A stretch of 64,000 nucleotides of DNA from Gorsachius magnificus (lineage: Eukaryota; Chordata; Aves; Pelecaniformes; Ardeidae): contig CM067084.1 of assembly GCA_034008185.1 (NCBI GenBank), positions 19,620,885 through 19,684,884 of the forward strand. The letters are read 5' to 3'. The translations under genes and the position numbers were made by a program. The notes beneath the pieces are model-generated. The model was not told the origin of the DNA. It searched no databases and worked only from the letters and a program-made list of their open reading frames with translations. Positions 26,301 to 38,034 of the stretch are shown one piece after another; positions within the stretch are counted from its first letter, which is position 1; each line of letters opens with the position of its first letter.

Positions 26301-29300
26301 ATAAAAAGCTAAACCAAAATTTTTTTAAAGAATCATTATTACCAGTGGGAGGGATCTCCATGCTCAGTAAATGAACCATGAATTTAGGTGCTTAAACATT
26401 AAGTAAAATGTTTGGTTCAGGTGACCAGCTGAGCATGACATATGAAAGCACGATGAATAGGACCACTCTGGCAGATAGATGGATCTAGAAAGTTTATCTG
26501 TCCATTGCCCAGCAGTCTGTGCTCACCAGTAAGTAAAGAGCTTAGATCAAACTCTGTTGTTACGGGCAAAACAAATCATTCTAATCAGCATATAATTCTA
26601 GGTGGTTGTGTTCATTTCATTATATTTCTTAACTGCTATTGCATTGTTATACAGATGGCATTTATATGTTTTCTTGCTATTTTCCCTGATTGCATACTTC
26701 TAAGATGAATGTAAAGTGTGTTAAGATCGTTATTTTTCATGTTAATGAACAACTCAAACTGTTGAGAAACATCTGAATTGTTGCCAAATTCATACCAAAC
26801 TCAGTGTTCCTTAATTATATTTTATTTCACTATGAAAACTGTTTTAATATTTTATTTCACTATGGAAACTGTTTTAATGTTACAGAGAATGCTCACTGTA
26901 TGGTACCTGAGAGGGGTTTAGACTTTTGTCGCATTTTAGCACAAACATGGGGCAATCGATCAGTACTGTGGTCACTACCTTGTGATCGTGCTAGCCCTTC
27001 TGTGTTTACAGAAGTTCACTCTGCCCAGCTTCCCAAAAGTCCCACAAAAGGACCTGAAGTGATAGCAACTTCTGCATTCATGTCTGATGCTCTCAACAGC
27101 TGTGAGGAAAAAACAGAAATTCCACCTACAAATTTTGAAAGATGAAGCGCATGTAAGTGAGAAAATCTTCTCCCTCACTGCAGGAGCCTCCTTTTGGAGA
27201 AGAGCAGCTCTGGAGCTGTTGCTGGGTTGAACAGCATTACTATCTGTATCTAAATATCACTAAGTCCGTCCACTTCACCTTTTCTAAGTTGTTATACCTG
27301 GCTTCCTGAAGAAATCACAAATATTCCTTTATAGCACAGCTGAAGTTTTGTCTGTGCTGGCACTAAAGCTAAGGAAAGTTCTGGTTTGCTGAGTGGTTTC
27401 TTGCTTTTGAGAGCAAGTTCCTGCATTTACTGTTGCTCTGGCTTACCTCTTTCCATGGGTTGTAATTAACAATGGTAGTTAGCTGTCACACTTATCTCAT
27501 GTATTTTCACAACACTCACTAAAAATGCAAAAAGTTCATAATTACAGAATTTGCTTCATTTTCCCGTCTTCATCTTCATGAACCTTATATGGTTACATGA
27601 CACGCAACTAATATATATATATATAAAACATGAAAAAAATGGAGCTTACCCCTAGCGACAAATATTTATCAGAAACATATAGCTGTGATCTTTGCTGCTG
27701 TATAACAAGGTAAAAATAAATCAATTTCCATTTGGAGAAATAGGTATGCAGCAAGAACCTGAATCCACATCCACTTACACCTTTTCTGAAAGTCTGAAAA
27801 TCAGTGATTAGAATGGATGTTAAAACAAAAATCCCATCTCAGATTGATATTTGGCCTAATCTTTCAACCCACTGAGTGTCAATATGCATAATTATGTGTC
27901 TCATCATAGTGCGTATCAGAATTGTGACCTGTTAAAATTCACACTATATTTAGATTTTTTCAGTGAAGAAGATAAAGCACCGGTATATGGTATCATTTAA
28001 ACAACAACATATTCCCTTCATGTGTACAGAAGAGATGATAAATTTAGGATAAAGCAAGGTGGTTCCTCATAAATTTTCAGCAATTGTCATGGACTTCAGT
28101 ACTATTTATCTTTCCTGTTCTTTGATGTCTTTCTTTTAATAATGAAGTAATTTGTTCAAAGTCTTGTTGCTATGAAAATCTGGAAGGGGAAAAAAGAATT
28201 CAGAAACTCAAAGGTCACAAAATCTACAAAATCGATGCTTTATTACATTATGAGGGTCATCTTTAGGTCACAGTTCTACCCAGTGCTCAGGTGAGCAACT
28301 AAATCTAGAGGCTCACTTTTCATTACTTTGTCAGAAGCACAAATACTGAACCTGTCAGAAACTCTAATGGCAAGAGCTATGCTGCACCAGATATGGCTAG
28401 ACTACACTTGCTATCAACATCTCGTTTTACTACAAAGTCAATACAGAGTCCACTGTATAAAAACATTGCGCAAGTCGTCTACTTTTGGGCAATTTTCATG
28501 GTGAGGAGTGAAGGTTTCCAGAATATTTCCACTACTCAGGGTCCAACAGTGCTTCTATTAACATCAATGTCTAAATTCACATCTACTTCAAAGGCAGATG
28601 GACCCACAATGTGTCAACTAGAATAAAGGAGCTTAAATGTATCCAGGGGGAATAAAAATTTACTCAGGGACTTCAGGCTACATTTGGTGTTTGCTGGCAC
28701 TCTGGTAGCACTCAGGGCTACATGACATGTAAAATGATCCCATGTTCATGGAACTTTGTCTCCCCACCAACTGCATGGCATGAACAGATCTACAATTTTT
28801 TCCTCATTTTTAAATGAAATTTTATCATTTAAAATAATGAATTAGAATAGAATAAAGTTTTTAATAGACTGGTACTATACGTTACCAGTAGAGAATGTAA
28901 TCACTATGAAAAAATCAGGGTAGCTCTCTGTTCCTCAGTGGAAACCAGTTTGGGGTTTTGGAGGCGCTCTTTTGAACATTTCCTCATTTGGGAGCAATCC
29001 AGCTATTCACTTTATTATATTCAGATATTATTTATTATGCAGTTGCTAAAAACACAATAGAGAACAATGACAGCAGGGCCTGCTACAATGACAAATGACA
29101 TTCCATTTCTCATTAAAAAGACAGTGGCTGCTAATCAGTGTATATAAATACTTCTTGGTGCCTGTGGCAAAATGACATTTTAAAGGCTATTCCCCTTTCT
29201 CCACTTGTAAGCGAGGTCTTTGCCTCTCCATCTCAAATTACAGTAAAGGAAAACTCCCTAGACACTAAAATGTGAGTCTGTATGGCCTAAGAAGAGTAAA

Positions 29301-29659
29301 ATAAAAAAAAAAAGAAAACAAGTATTATTTGTCTTTGCTTTCTCCTTTTTGATTATTCTCTGCCCAGGTCATACCTTCTTTGGTATGGAACAGGTTAATA
29401 CCCCTCTCTGGTTTTGATCAGGTGCTTGAAAGTCTGACATTCTGCTCATATTTGAGATTATGTGTACCCACTCTTGCCCTCACCCCTTTCCTTCTCCAGA
29501 CCTCACCTACTGCTGAATAAACAATACAATTCCCTGCTGTTTAAGCACAAAGAATTATTCTGATACTGTAATAAGGCAGAGAGGAGAAAACCACTGCAGA
29601 GTTAAAAAGAACATCTAGGAACTTGCTAGATCAGACTAGCATTTCATTTACTCTGGTGA
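23386..29659. other. Unique DNA, no gene seen
   Basis: I recognise no gene and no transposon. The region holds a 30-bp tandem duplication (26819-26878), an AT dinucleotide run (27611-27625), and a patch at 26040-26290 with an octamer (ATGCAAAT, 26060-26067) and an AP-1-like TGACTCA. Such short sites are expected by chance in DNA of this size. The frames at 26804-27145 and 28393-28626 show no domain. Confidence 0.55.
26819..26878. repeat. 30-bp tandem duplication, one mismatch
   Basis: Two 30-bp units, 26819-26848 and 26849-26878, differ at a single base (A to G). The unit length is a multiple of three, so the 113-codon plus-strand frame at 26804-27145 repeats ten residues (ILFHYENCFN and ILFHYGNCFN). 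I do not think this frame is a gene. The duplication is probably slippage in AT-rich DNA. Confidence 0.88.
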
Positions 29660-30149
29660 TGGGTTATTGCGTATAACGGAGGCAGCAGTTCATGCAGAAG
29701 GGCGCAGAGAGGGGGCCAGAAACACACGTGTGCTGCTCAGCAGTGGTGGAGATGCACTGCAGGGCACAGTCCCCAGCAGCCACTGGAGCATTTCCCCCAG
29801 CACGTCTGAGGTCTTGATTCAAGTGCAAATGCATCTCTTCAAGTCTGGGGTTGCAGGGGCACCTGGGCTTTCTCACTGAGGCTGGGGTAGCAGGGGGTAG
29901 GCTCCTTGCCTGCAGGAGGAGTGCACTGGTGGAGAGTCTGTCTCACCAAGTAAAGGAGCTGTGACAGGAGATCAGCATACTGTACAGCATCAGGAATGGC
30001 AAGAAAGAGACTGAAGTCCCTGTCAGCTTCCCTGACCTCTCACCTGGGCTGGTTTGCTGCTTGCCAAGGCTCAGATTTGGAATGCTGCAAAAAGATTGAT
30101 GGGGTTTTGCCAGCCCTTAGACTACTACCTCTGCTGCTCTTCCATGTGC

Positions 30150-30430
30150 CAGGGAAGACCTGGAGCATATCTAGCGCGACTATATGGCTCCAGGGGTGAT
30201 GATCAAGGGCACAGGTGGTTTTCTCCTCGATCCTGCTGGTGACCCACTGATTCTGTGGGTCAACAGCCAGCTGCATGGCTGGTGTCAGAAACAGAGATAT
30301 GGTTTTTATGACCATGGGACTATCCAAGGATTGAGGACTGATGGAAAGAGACAAGATCCACCTTACAAAGCGGGTCAAAAGTATCTTTGCCACCAGGCTG
30401 TGCAAGCAAGTGACAAGAGCTTTAAAGTAG
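30150..30430 (+). pseudogene. CR1 ORF1 esterase-domain remnant
   Basis: The frame open at 30184-30681 contains NSQLHGWCQKQRYGFYDHG (30262-30318), a signature I associate with the C-terminal part of the SGNH-type esterase domain that CR1 family ORF1 proteins carry. The following segment (TDGKRQDPPYKAGQ) sits where the catalytic Asp-x-x-His is usually found, and here the histidine is missing. The bases just before 30262 also match the domain but in shifted frames. ORF1 proteins bind element RNA; the role of the esterase is not well established. This copy is broken. Confidence 0.7.
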
Positions 30431-30679
30431 GAACAACAGAGGAGAGGGACAACAACCAACAATCAAGTGAGGAAATGGTGGACCAGGTTGGCAAGCATCA
30501 GGCTGATGTGGACTGGAGCACTTTCACAATGAAGAAAATAAGGTTGAAAGGGGTCCATTTCAAGCATTTGCACAGAAATAAAGGAGGACCTGCAAGAGAA
30601 GACAGCATCATGGGAAGGTGCTTGTACCTTTTCTGGGAAAGGAGCACAGCTGAGTGCCTCTTTGAAGCGCCTGTACACT

Positions 30680-31080
30680 AATGCATGCAACATGGGGAAC
30701 AAATGGGGAATTAGAGGTCATTGTGCAGTTGCAGGGCTACAAACTCATCACAGAGGTGTGGTAAGATAACTCACAACTGAAGTGCTGCAACAGATGGATA
30801 CATGTCCCACTTTAGAAAGGATAGCACAAAGGGAGAGTCACTCTTTATAGTAGAGGAGCAGGAATGGATGGAGCTCTGCCTTCAGATGGATGTTGAGCTA
30901 CCTGAGACCTTATCGGTCAGGATTAGAGGGAAGACCAAAGGATGATGTCGTGTATGCCTGCTGCAGAACACCTGATCTGGAAAAAGTAGATGAAGTCTTC
31001 AGATAACTTAACTTTTACAGACCACAACCCTCACATGGAACTTGAACAACCTCAGTATCTCCTAAAGAAATGACACAGAA
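30680..31080 (+). pseudogene. CR1 ORF2 endonuclease start, remnant
   Basis: The run from GCATGCAACATGGGGAACAA at 30683 onwards matches the start of the CR1 ORF2 apurinic-type endonuclease domain, which nicks target DNA during insertion. The similarity is followed by eye through the 'gcaggctacg', 'tggatg' and 'gtcaggattag' segments to about 30980 and then fades. There is no long open frame. The remaining endonuclease and the start of the polymerase are absent before the reverse-transcriptase tail at 31111. Confidence 0.65.
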
Positions 31081-32086
31081 GGATACCAGCAATCCAAGAC
31101 ACACTAGTGGTGTACCCCAAGGGTCAATACTGGGGCAAATGCTGTTTAACTTTATTAAAGTTCATTAAAGACTTGGTTGATGGGACAGAATACACCCTCA
31201 GCAAGTTTGGACGTGATACAAAAACTGGGAAAAGATGATCATACAGTTGTGTTGTTATTCAAAGGGACCTCGACAAGTTGAAAAAAATGGGCTGACAGGA
31301 ATCTCATGAAGTACAGCAAAGAGAAAAACAAACCTGCATAGGAATAACCCTATGCACTATTACAGGCTGCTTCCCCTTTGTTCAGACCTGGTGAGGCACT
31401 TCTGGAGCTCTGTGTGTATGTCTGTTCTCTCCAGTATGAGACAGGACATACTGGAGTGGGTCCAGCAAAGGGCTACAAAGATGATTAAGAGACTGGAGCA
31501 TCTGTCATACAAGGAGAGGCGGAAAGAAGAAATGGCCCAGAGGAGATCTTTTCAATGTGTATAAATATCTAATGGGGGAAGTAAACAAGATGGAGCCAGA
31601 CTTTCATCCATGGGACCTAATGACTAGACAAGAAGGAAAAAACTAAAATACAGTAAATTCTGTTTAAACAAAAGAAAAAAAAAGTTTTGTTTTTTTTTTT
31701 TTTACTGTGAGTGTGCCAGCATTGCATGAGTTCCCCAGAGAGCTTGTGGAGTCTCCATCCTTGGAGATATTCAAAACCTGACCAGACACAACCCTGAGGA
31801 ACCTGCTCTAGGTGACCCTGCTTTAAGCAGGAGTTTGGACTAGATGATCTCCAGAGGTGCGTGCCAACCTCATCTGTTCTGTGATATGGTAGCAATGGTG
31901 ATATATGTAGGCTGCCAAGGTGCATGTAGAATTTGTCCACAGTACAAGCAAATTTGGAACCTGAAAAACAAACTTACCTACATCTGTAAGTCTATATGTA
32001 TGAATATAATATATCTGAAAATATATATGGTGAGAAATTGTGACATGGATTGTAGTGGTAATATGTTTAAATTATTCTTAGAGGTA

Positions 32087-32115
32087 GGGGAAGGGAGAAG
32101 GGGAAGGGCAAGGGG
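32087..32115 (+). repeat. G-rich tract, G-quadruplex type
   Basis: Five runs of three or more G are separated by two to four bases (GGGG, GGG, GGGG, GGG, GGGG), enough for an intramolecular G-quadruplex. It is embedded in a purine-rich stretch just after the large CR1. No function is evident. Confidence 0.55.
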
Positions 32116-32435
32116 AAGAAAGAGAAACAGTTACAGTTTGTCATTGAACCAGACACAATCAGCAGTTTGAGTTTATCAGGTGTCATGACAGCAATAAAAA
32201 TTAAAGGATGTAATAGGGTATACTTTATCACATATATTTTTCCTTGTATAAAATATGCTATGTAGAAGAGATGCTGACTGTGAAAAAAAGATGCTGATTT
32301 CTCCCTTTGTCCTTCAGCATCCTTCTATTTTATGAATTTTCAGTTGTTTTCCCACCAATCCCAAGGCTTCCCTTATGCTCCTTATTACTATGCACAGTTC
32401 AAGGAAGATGCCAAAAAATTCTCAGGGGTTTTTGT

Positions 32436-32485
32436 GAGGGAATATATATGTGTATATATGTATGCGTGTGTGTGTACATATATAT
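32436..32485. repeat. TA/TG compound microsatellite
   Basis: Alternating purine-pyrimidine DNA with TATA, TGTG and TATG units. The alternation could favour Z-DNA, but it looks like a common microsatellite. Confidence 0.7.
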
Positions 32486-34419
32486 GACAAATTTAATCCT
32501 AAATTTTATTGGTCAGCAGCTAACTAAATTTCTACAAGATACAGACATATGTTTTCACATATAAAAATAAAAAAAACCAACATAGATATAGGTAATATAT
32601 AGAACATCTAACAAATCACTGGATGTTTTCACCATCAGTATAAGTATCCAATTCTTTTCTGAATCCCACAACTTTCCTCACCATAGAAATACTTAATGAA
32701 AGAGAATTCTACAGGATAATTGCAATATGCACAAAGCAGAGTTTTCCCTAGTTGTAAGTACATCACTTCTGTTTTACTGAACTATAACCTAGTACTGTAC
32801 AACAAAACATACATCAAAATGGCCTTTTCCTTCTCTTTATCCTTTTGAACCTCTACCATATAGTCATTACTCAAGCTTTGCCCTCTCTCTTTTTCCTAAT
32901 TTTTATGTTTTTAATCCATTTGTCATATTCTTATGGTATTTCATCATACAGCACTGCATCCTCTTGCTTAGTCTGTTTAGAGACAGGACAAGCAGAACTG
33001 AATGTAGCATTTGAAACAAGCGGGTAACATTGCATGTTGCAATTGTACCCCCTTTCATAGGAACGCTAACAGGATATGATTTAGGGATCACTGCAATGCA
33101 TGGTGCCAATATTTAATGAGCTGTCCACATGTTTTTTATGCATAGATCCAGTTAGTTTTAAAGCTAGGAATTTCTATGATCTAGGATCAGCAACTGTAAG
33201 TCTGCCAGCGGCCTTAGAGCCACATCACATGCGATTAGCTCTCAGTGTACAGGCACTGATAATTTACCTTGGAAACTGGAAACCTCAGCAGAGTGATTCT
33301 CATCCTCCCTCTGTCCTGCGTGTCTCTCATCTATGAATTTGCAGTGGTCACGCTAGAAACCCCAGAGCTCTTTACCCTGCTCAGAGCTTGAGAAACTCAC
33401 ATAAAGCCATTTGATGCTCATCCACGGCCTTCCTCCAGATTTCTGGGCCTCCATTTTGTTGCTTGCACTTCCTAGGAGTACTCTGCACAAATAGGGAAAC
33501 GCACACATAATTGTATTTAGAGGAGTGCATATGAGCACTCAGAACTTGGCTGAAATTGCACATCTTAGATCTGCATGAGTGTTCTCTACCTCATCACTAC
33601 TGGACATTGATCAACACACAAAGAAATTAGTGTTTTCACATTTCCAACAATTCAGGAAATCATCACATAACAACATAGTCTCCCAGCTATAAGGGGATGT
33701 TTGATGGAAAGCTATGAACAGAGACAGTAAATGTTGCAGGAATAGGAAACCAATTAAGTAAGGTCCATATGGATTACACTGTGAGCACAGTGGGATGCAG
33801 AGCAGAGGGACTGAGTGCCATATGGAGTGTAGACGGTGAGCCCATCTGGGTGTTTTCTTTATGAAGGAGACCCACAATTTTATTGTACCCATTCTGAGCT
33901 TCAAATTACAAACATCTTAAAAGTGTTTGATTTTTTTTTTTTTTTTAACTGTGATTAATTTATGGGTACACACAATACATATCAGTTGGAAGTACATGGT
34001 TTTCAGTTATAAGGAATAAATCTCTGTTACAGAGATTCACTAATGTAGGGTCAGATTTGAAAGTTCCCTGGCAGTCAGTAGCAAGAGACAGCAAAGAGCT
34101 ATACTGCCATGGGAACAGAACAGGAAGAAAATTATGTAAGGGCACAGTTATAGCCCTAGTTCTTTTTAAACTTGAGGTGGGGAGGGGTGGAATTAATCTG
34201 CAATTTTTCTCAACATGTTACCGTTTTTTACTCTATTACTTTTCTAGTTTCAGTATTTCAGCTTGGTTTGCTGGAGTTAATTCTCCATTCAGCTGTGTAG
34301 TGAGGGGAAGAGGAGAAGGAGGAAAGATGATTCAGTCATAAAATGCTCTGCAATGGCCCTTTTAGGTCCCAGAAGAATAATGAACCTCCTTGCACCTGTT
34401 TACACAGGATAAGCTACAA

Positions 34420-34718
34420 TCATTCTTTATCAGGGACTCTTCATCAGGGAGTGTAGTGATAGGACAAGGGGTAATGGTTTTAAACTGAAGAGGATAGAGG
34501 TAGATTAGAAATTAGGAAGAAATTCTTTACTGTGAGCGTGGTGAGGCACTGGAATAGGTTGCTCAGAGAAACTGTGGATGCCCCATTCCTTGGAGGGGTT
34601 CAAGGCCAAGTTTGATGGAGCTTTGAGCAACCAGGTCTAGTGGAAGGTGTCCCTAGGGGTTAGAGCTAGATGATCTTTAAGGTCCCTTCCAACCCAAACG
34701 ATTTTATGACTCTATGAT
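34420..34718 (+). mobile_element. CR1 LINE tail, plus strand
   Basis: A short 5'-truncated CR1 copy covering only the end of ORF2 and the 3' UTR. The recognisable track begins with GATAGGACAAGGGGTAATGG at 34459 and passes through the 'ggaggggttcaaggccaagtt' segment. It ends with the GGTCCCTTCCAACCC block and the tail ATTTTATGACTCTATGAT at about 34718. The bases at 34420-34455 include a near repeat of 'tcagggactcttcatcaggga', which is also CR1-like. There is no coding capacity. Confidence 0.9.
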
Positions 34719-37447
34719 AACCTTAAATAAAGAAGGGGAATCCTGTATCTCCAAAATCTGGAATGTACCTTTTGTGCATAGAGGACATTTTTCGTGAGCC
34801 AGTTTCATTTTGCCCTGCAGCAGATTCACACAATCAATTACATGTCTCAGCTGAACTTTTAAAATCAGCATATCAAGTTCTCAAGCACTTACCTGATCAT
34901 GCTCTGAGTCTTATACAGTGCTTTTCTTATTGCTGGAGTGGGGTGTTTCTTTGATTACAAATAGGCATGTTGCCCCTGCACAGTTCATTAGTATAGGGGC
35001 TTGAAAACATACATTTTCTGTTTCAGCCCAGAATATATACAGCCTATTTTAAAACATTCAGTGCTTTTAACTTTATCCATTTTTTACATACCCTATCCAC
35101 CATCAAAATGAACACAACCACTGAACCGACCTGGCAAGGATCATACTTATTTGCTGTTATAGTTAACCACAGAAACCCATTTCTGTACCTGACTAGCTCA
35201 CCTTCAAGGAATTAGTCAGTCATTGCTCAGAGACCTGAAGACATGCCGACAAGAGATAAAGTGGGTTTTGTGGAGTTTTCATCACTAACGAGACTTGTGT
35301 CTGTGATAGATACAGTATGCCTAATTAAACATGTTTATCTGCATTCAGAATATATTAGGACCTTTCTTCATTTACCAGCATAAATCTGGTTTCGCTGCTT
35401 ATGGATCACAATATATGCAAAACAATTCACTGCTTAGGAACAAAATCACCAAATGAAATTGTAATATCCAGCTACAAACCTGAGTTTGAATTTCAGATGA
35501 CCAGACCAGTTTTTGCCAGCTCAAGGGTAACAAGAACTTTCTGTCTTGTGATTGTCCCTTCAGTGTGCTTGACAAATTGGACTGTTTAGTAATAAGAAAC
35601 TAGAGCCTTTGGAATTTAGCGCCATGATAACTTTGAATACAGTAAAGAGGCAAGTAATGGGCACTTTTGCAGACATATATCAGAAGGCAAAAATATATCT
35701 AGGTTCAACACAACAGCAGTTGCATCAGGGTTGCTTTGTATAAACACAACTGCAAGAACAGTGATATGAATGCAAGCTTGAGGCATTAGAAGTTTTGCTT
35801 CACAAAACGCAAAACACTTGTTTTCTGTTCCATAGAAGAAATACTGAGCTTCTAAATGGAAAATAAATTTGTATTGAAATAAGAATACGGAGACCATTCT
35901 TTTTTATAGGTTTTCTGTAGCAGAAGAGAGACATGAAAGCAGTTTAGGAGATGTATATGGGAATATGCATGTTATTTTTATTCTGTAACAAGAGTGACCG
36001 GAATACCACAGTAAATCATTTATAGATGTGTGAATCCATTGCAAACACCTATCATTCTCAAAATGTGGGAAGAATATGATTTTCTTCATTTGTAAGTATT
36101 GTGATTGGATTTGAGAACATTTGATATTCATGGGTTTTAGGCTTTCAGCAGGTTTCATTGGGCCAGGATGTCTTTGACATTTATGTCTTCAGCCTCAATA
36201 AGTGACCTACTTAGAGTAAGTTTTTCTTTTATCAGTGTAGGTCTGATGCAGGCCAGAGACTTACAGATTAGCCTGAATCCTTTGAAGTAACTGGAAAGAA
36301 ACTGATGGGATTTGCATCAAAAACTAAGCATATCCTCCATACTGTTATTGAAAAGCCCCAATGACATAAATGCATTTATATGGTACTGTACTTGTACTTC
36401 AAGTTAAAATCTGCATGTTTTATGTTTTCCTATAATTTGAATTTCAACTACACTATTCAATAATTTCTCATGTAAAATTTGTTTCCAGAAGGTCCTTTCC
36501 AGTTTTAATAGAGTTTTCTTTACCATTTGAAATGTCAGATGGAGCTGTCTTTTTCTAAAATTTATTGTCATATATAAAAATTTATTTATGGATTTCCAAG
36601 AAAAAGTAGCAAAAGTAGTTACCATACATCTGTACAGTACCCCCAACTGGGCAACAAATATTTTCTATGAATGCATCACATTCTTTGTTCTATATGCTAT
36701 TTTTTCTGCTACTTCAATCTAGTATTTTACACTTGCTATTGACTGTTCTATTTATTTCATATTCCCTGAATCTGGCTGCCTGGGTTTTTGTTCTTTTTCT
36801 TTTTTCTTTTTTTTTTTTTAAAAAAAAAAAAAACAAACAACCTACAGAACAAAAAGAAAGTTCACTCTTTAGCAAGTATAGCCAAACAAGAAATCAGCTG
36901 GAGCATTTTTAGATCAAATATATGATAATAGAAAACCAAGCCTGGAAAGAAACCAGAGCACTGACTTCAGATCCAAAGCCATAGAAGGAGAAAACACTGA
37001 AAACAGAGGGAACAGCAGTTTAAAAATGTACAAACTCTTTATCAGTGCATGTGGAAAGATTCCTATCATAATTTGAAAAGCAGAAAAGACTCAACTAACC
37101 AAAAAAGAAAAAAAAAAGGCATTTGCATTCTGAAAAAGAGTATACACAGAGAAATATACTATGACTTAATAATTAATTTCAAAATTAAAGTGGATTGAAC
37201 TTCTGGTGGACAAGCTCCGTAGGTATCATTCCTCAGATTGACCTTTCTCAATGACAGGTGCTTTTTCTGTCACTTTAAATAGCTGTAGTAGGGGGGGTTG
37301 CTCACCTTTACTAATTATAAAATATCCATTTAAAATCAGAGTAACAGACTATATGCAATATTCCACTTGATTTTACCAGTGTTGCAGACAGATGGATAAT
37401 GACTTCTCACTCCTACTCACTTTGAACATGTAAAAATTATATTAACC
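34719..37447. other. AT-rich unique DNA, no gene seen
   Basis: No gene or transposon recognised. The only notable structure is the T13/A14 tract at 36807-36833. Frames such as 35616-35897 (minus) and 36404-36646 (minus) are without domains. Confidence 0.55.
36807..36833. repeat. T13-A14 perfect inverted repeat
   Basis: Thirteen T are followed directly by fourteen A, a perfect palindrome able to form a hairpin or cruciform. It may be the meeting point of two poly-A-like tracts or simple slippage. No retroposon body is recognisable on either side. Confidence 0.75.
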
Positions 37448-38034
37448 TGTCATGGTTTAACCCCAGCCAGCAACCAAGCCCCACACAGCCACTCACTCAC
37501 ACCCCCCACAGTGGGAAGGCAGAGAGAATCAGAAGAGTAAAAATGAGAAAACTTGTGGGTTGAGGTAAAGACACTTTAACAGGTAAAGCAAAAGCCATGC
37601 ACGCAAGCAAAGCAAAACAAAGAATTAATTCACTGCTTCCCATGGGCAGGCTTTCCCTCCAGGAAAGCAGGGATCCATCACATCTAGTGGTTACTTGGGA
37701 AGACAAACGCCATCACTCTGAACGTCCCCCCCTTCCTTCTTCTTCCCCCAGCTTTATATGCTGAGCATGATGTCATATGGTATAGCACACCCTTTTGGTC
37801 AGTTGGGGTCAGCTGTCCTGGCTGTGCCCGCTCCCAACTTCTTGTGCACCCCCAGCCTCCTCGCTGGTGGGGTGGGGTGAGAAGCAGAAAAGGCCTTGAC
37901 CCTGTGTAAGCACTGCTCAGCAGTCACTAAACCATGTCTGTAATGTGAACACTGTTTCCCGTACAAATCCAAAATATAGCCCCATATGAGCTACTGTAAA
38001 GAACATTAACTCTATCCTATCTAAAACCACCACA
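37448..38034 (-). mobile_element. Solo LTR of an avian endogenous retrovirus
   Basis: Starts TGTCATGGTTTAACCCC and ends ...ACCACCACA, with the TG...CA-type ends of an LTR. The sequence, including the 'cagctgtcctggctgtgcccgctcccaacttcttgtgca' block (given here in parts), is one I recognise from neoavian ERV LTRs. Sense is taken as minus because a TATA box reads on that strand. The flanking pentamers are TAACC (37443-37447) and TACCC (38035-38039), an imperfect target-site duplication with one mismatch. No retroviral internal region flanks it, so it is probably a solo LTR left by recombination between two LTRs. A canonical AATAAA was not found at the expected place. The exact family name is not assigned. 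Confidence 0.88.
37753..37775 (-). promoter_or_regulatory. LTR promoter: TATA box and CRE-like site
   Basis: On the minus strand a CRE-like TGACATCA (37768-37775) lies just upstream of CATATAAA (37753-37760). This arrangement is what a retroviral U3 promoter would show and sets the LTR orientation. Whether it is still active cannot be judged from the sequence. Confidence 0.45.

Larger units (their letters stand above)
29660..31885 (+). mobile_element. CR1 LINE with ORF1 and internal deletion
   Basis: Unlike the other copies, this CR1 keeps 5' parts. From about 29915 the sequence matches the CR1 ORF1 segment with a predicted coiled coil. About 30150-30430 is the C-terminal part of the ORF1 esterase-like domain. 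From about 30680 to 31080 the start of the ORF2 endonuclease can be followed. The sequence then jumps to the late reverse transcriptase (a 'VPQGSILG'-type segment at 31111-31135), the ORF2 C-terminus (about 31440-31560) and the 3' UTR, ending near 31885. At about 2.2 kb against roughly 4.5 kb for a full CR1, most of the endonuclease and polymerase is missing. Stops and shifts throughout make it inert. The 5' edge is uncertain. Confidence 0.85.
31886..34419. other. Unique DNA with simple repeats, no gene
   Basis: Contains a purine-rich G-run tract at 32087-32115 that fits a G-quadruplex pattern and a TA/TG microsatellite at 32436-32485. Frames on both strands (for example 33611-33904 minus, 34057-34341 plus) have no recognisable domain. 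Confidence 0.55.

Noticed and set aside
36807..36833. T13-A14 tract considered as a retroposon poly-A tail junction
   Set aside because: No element body or target duplication could be seen on either side.
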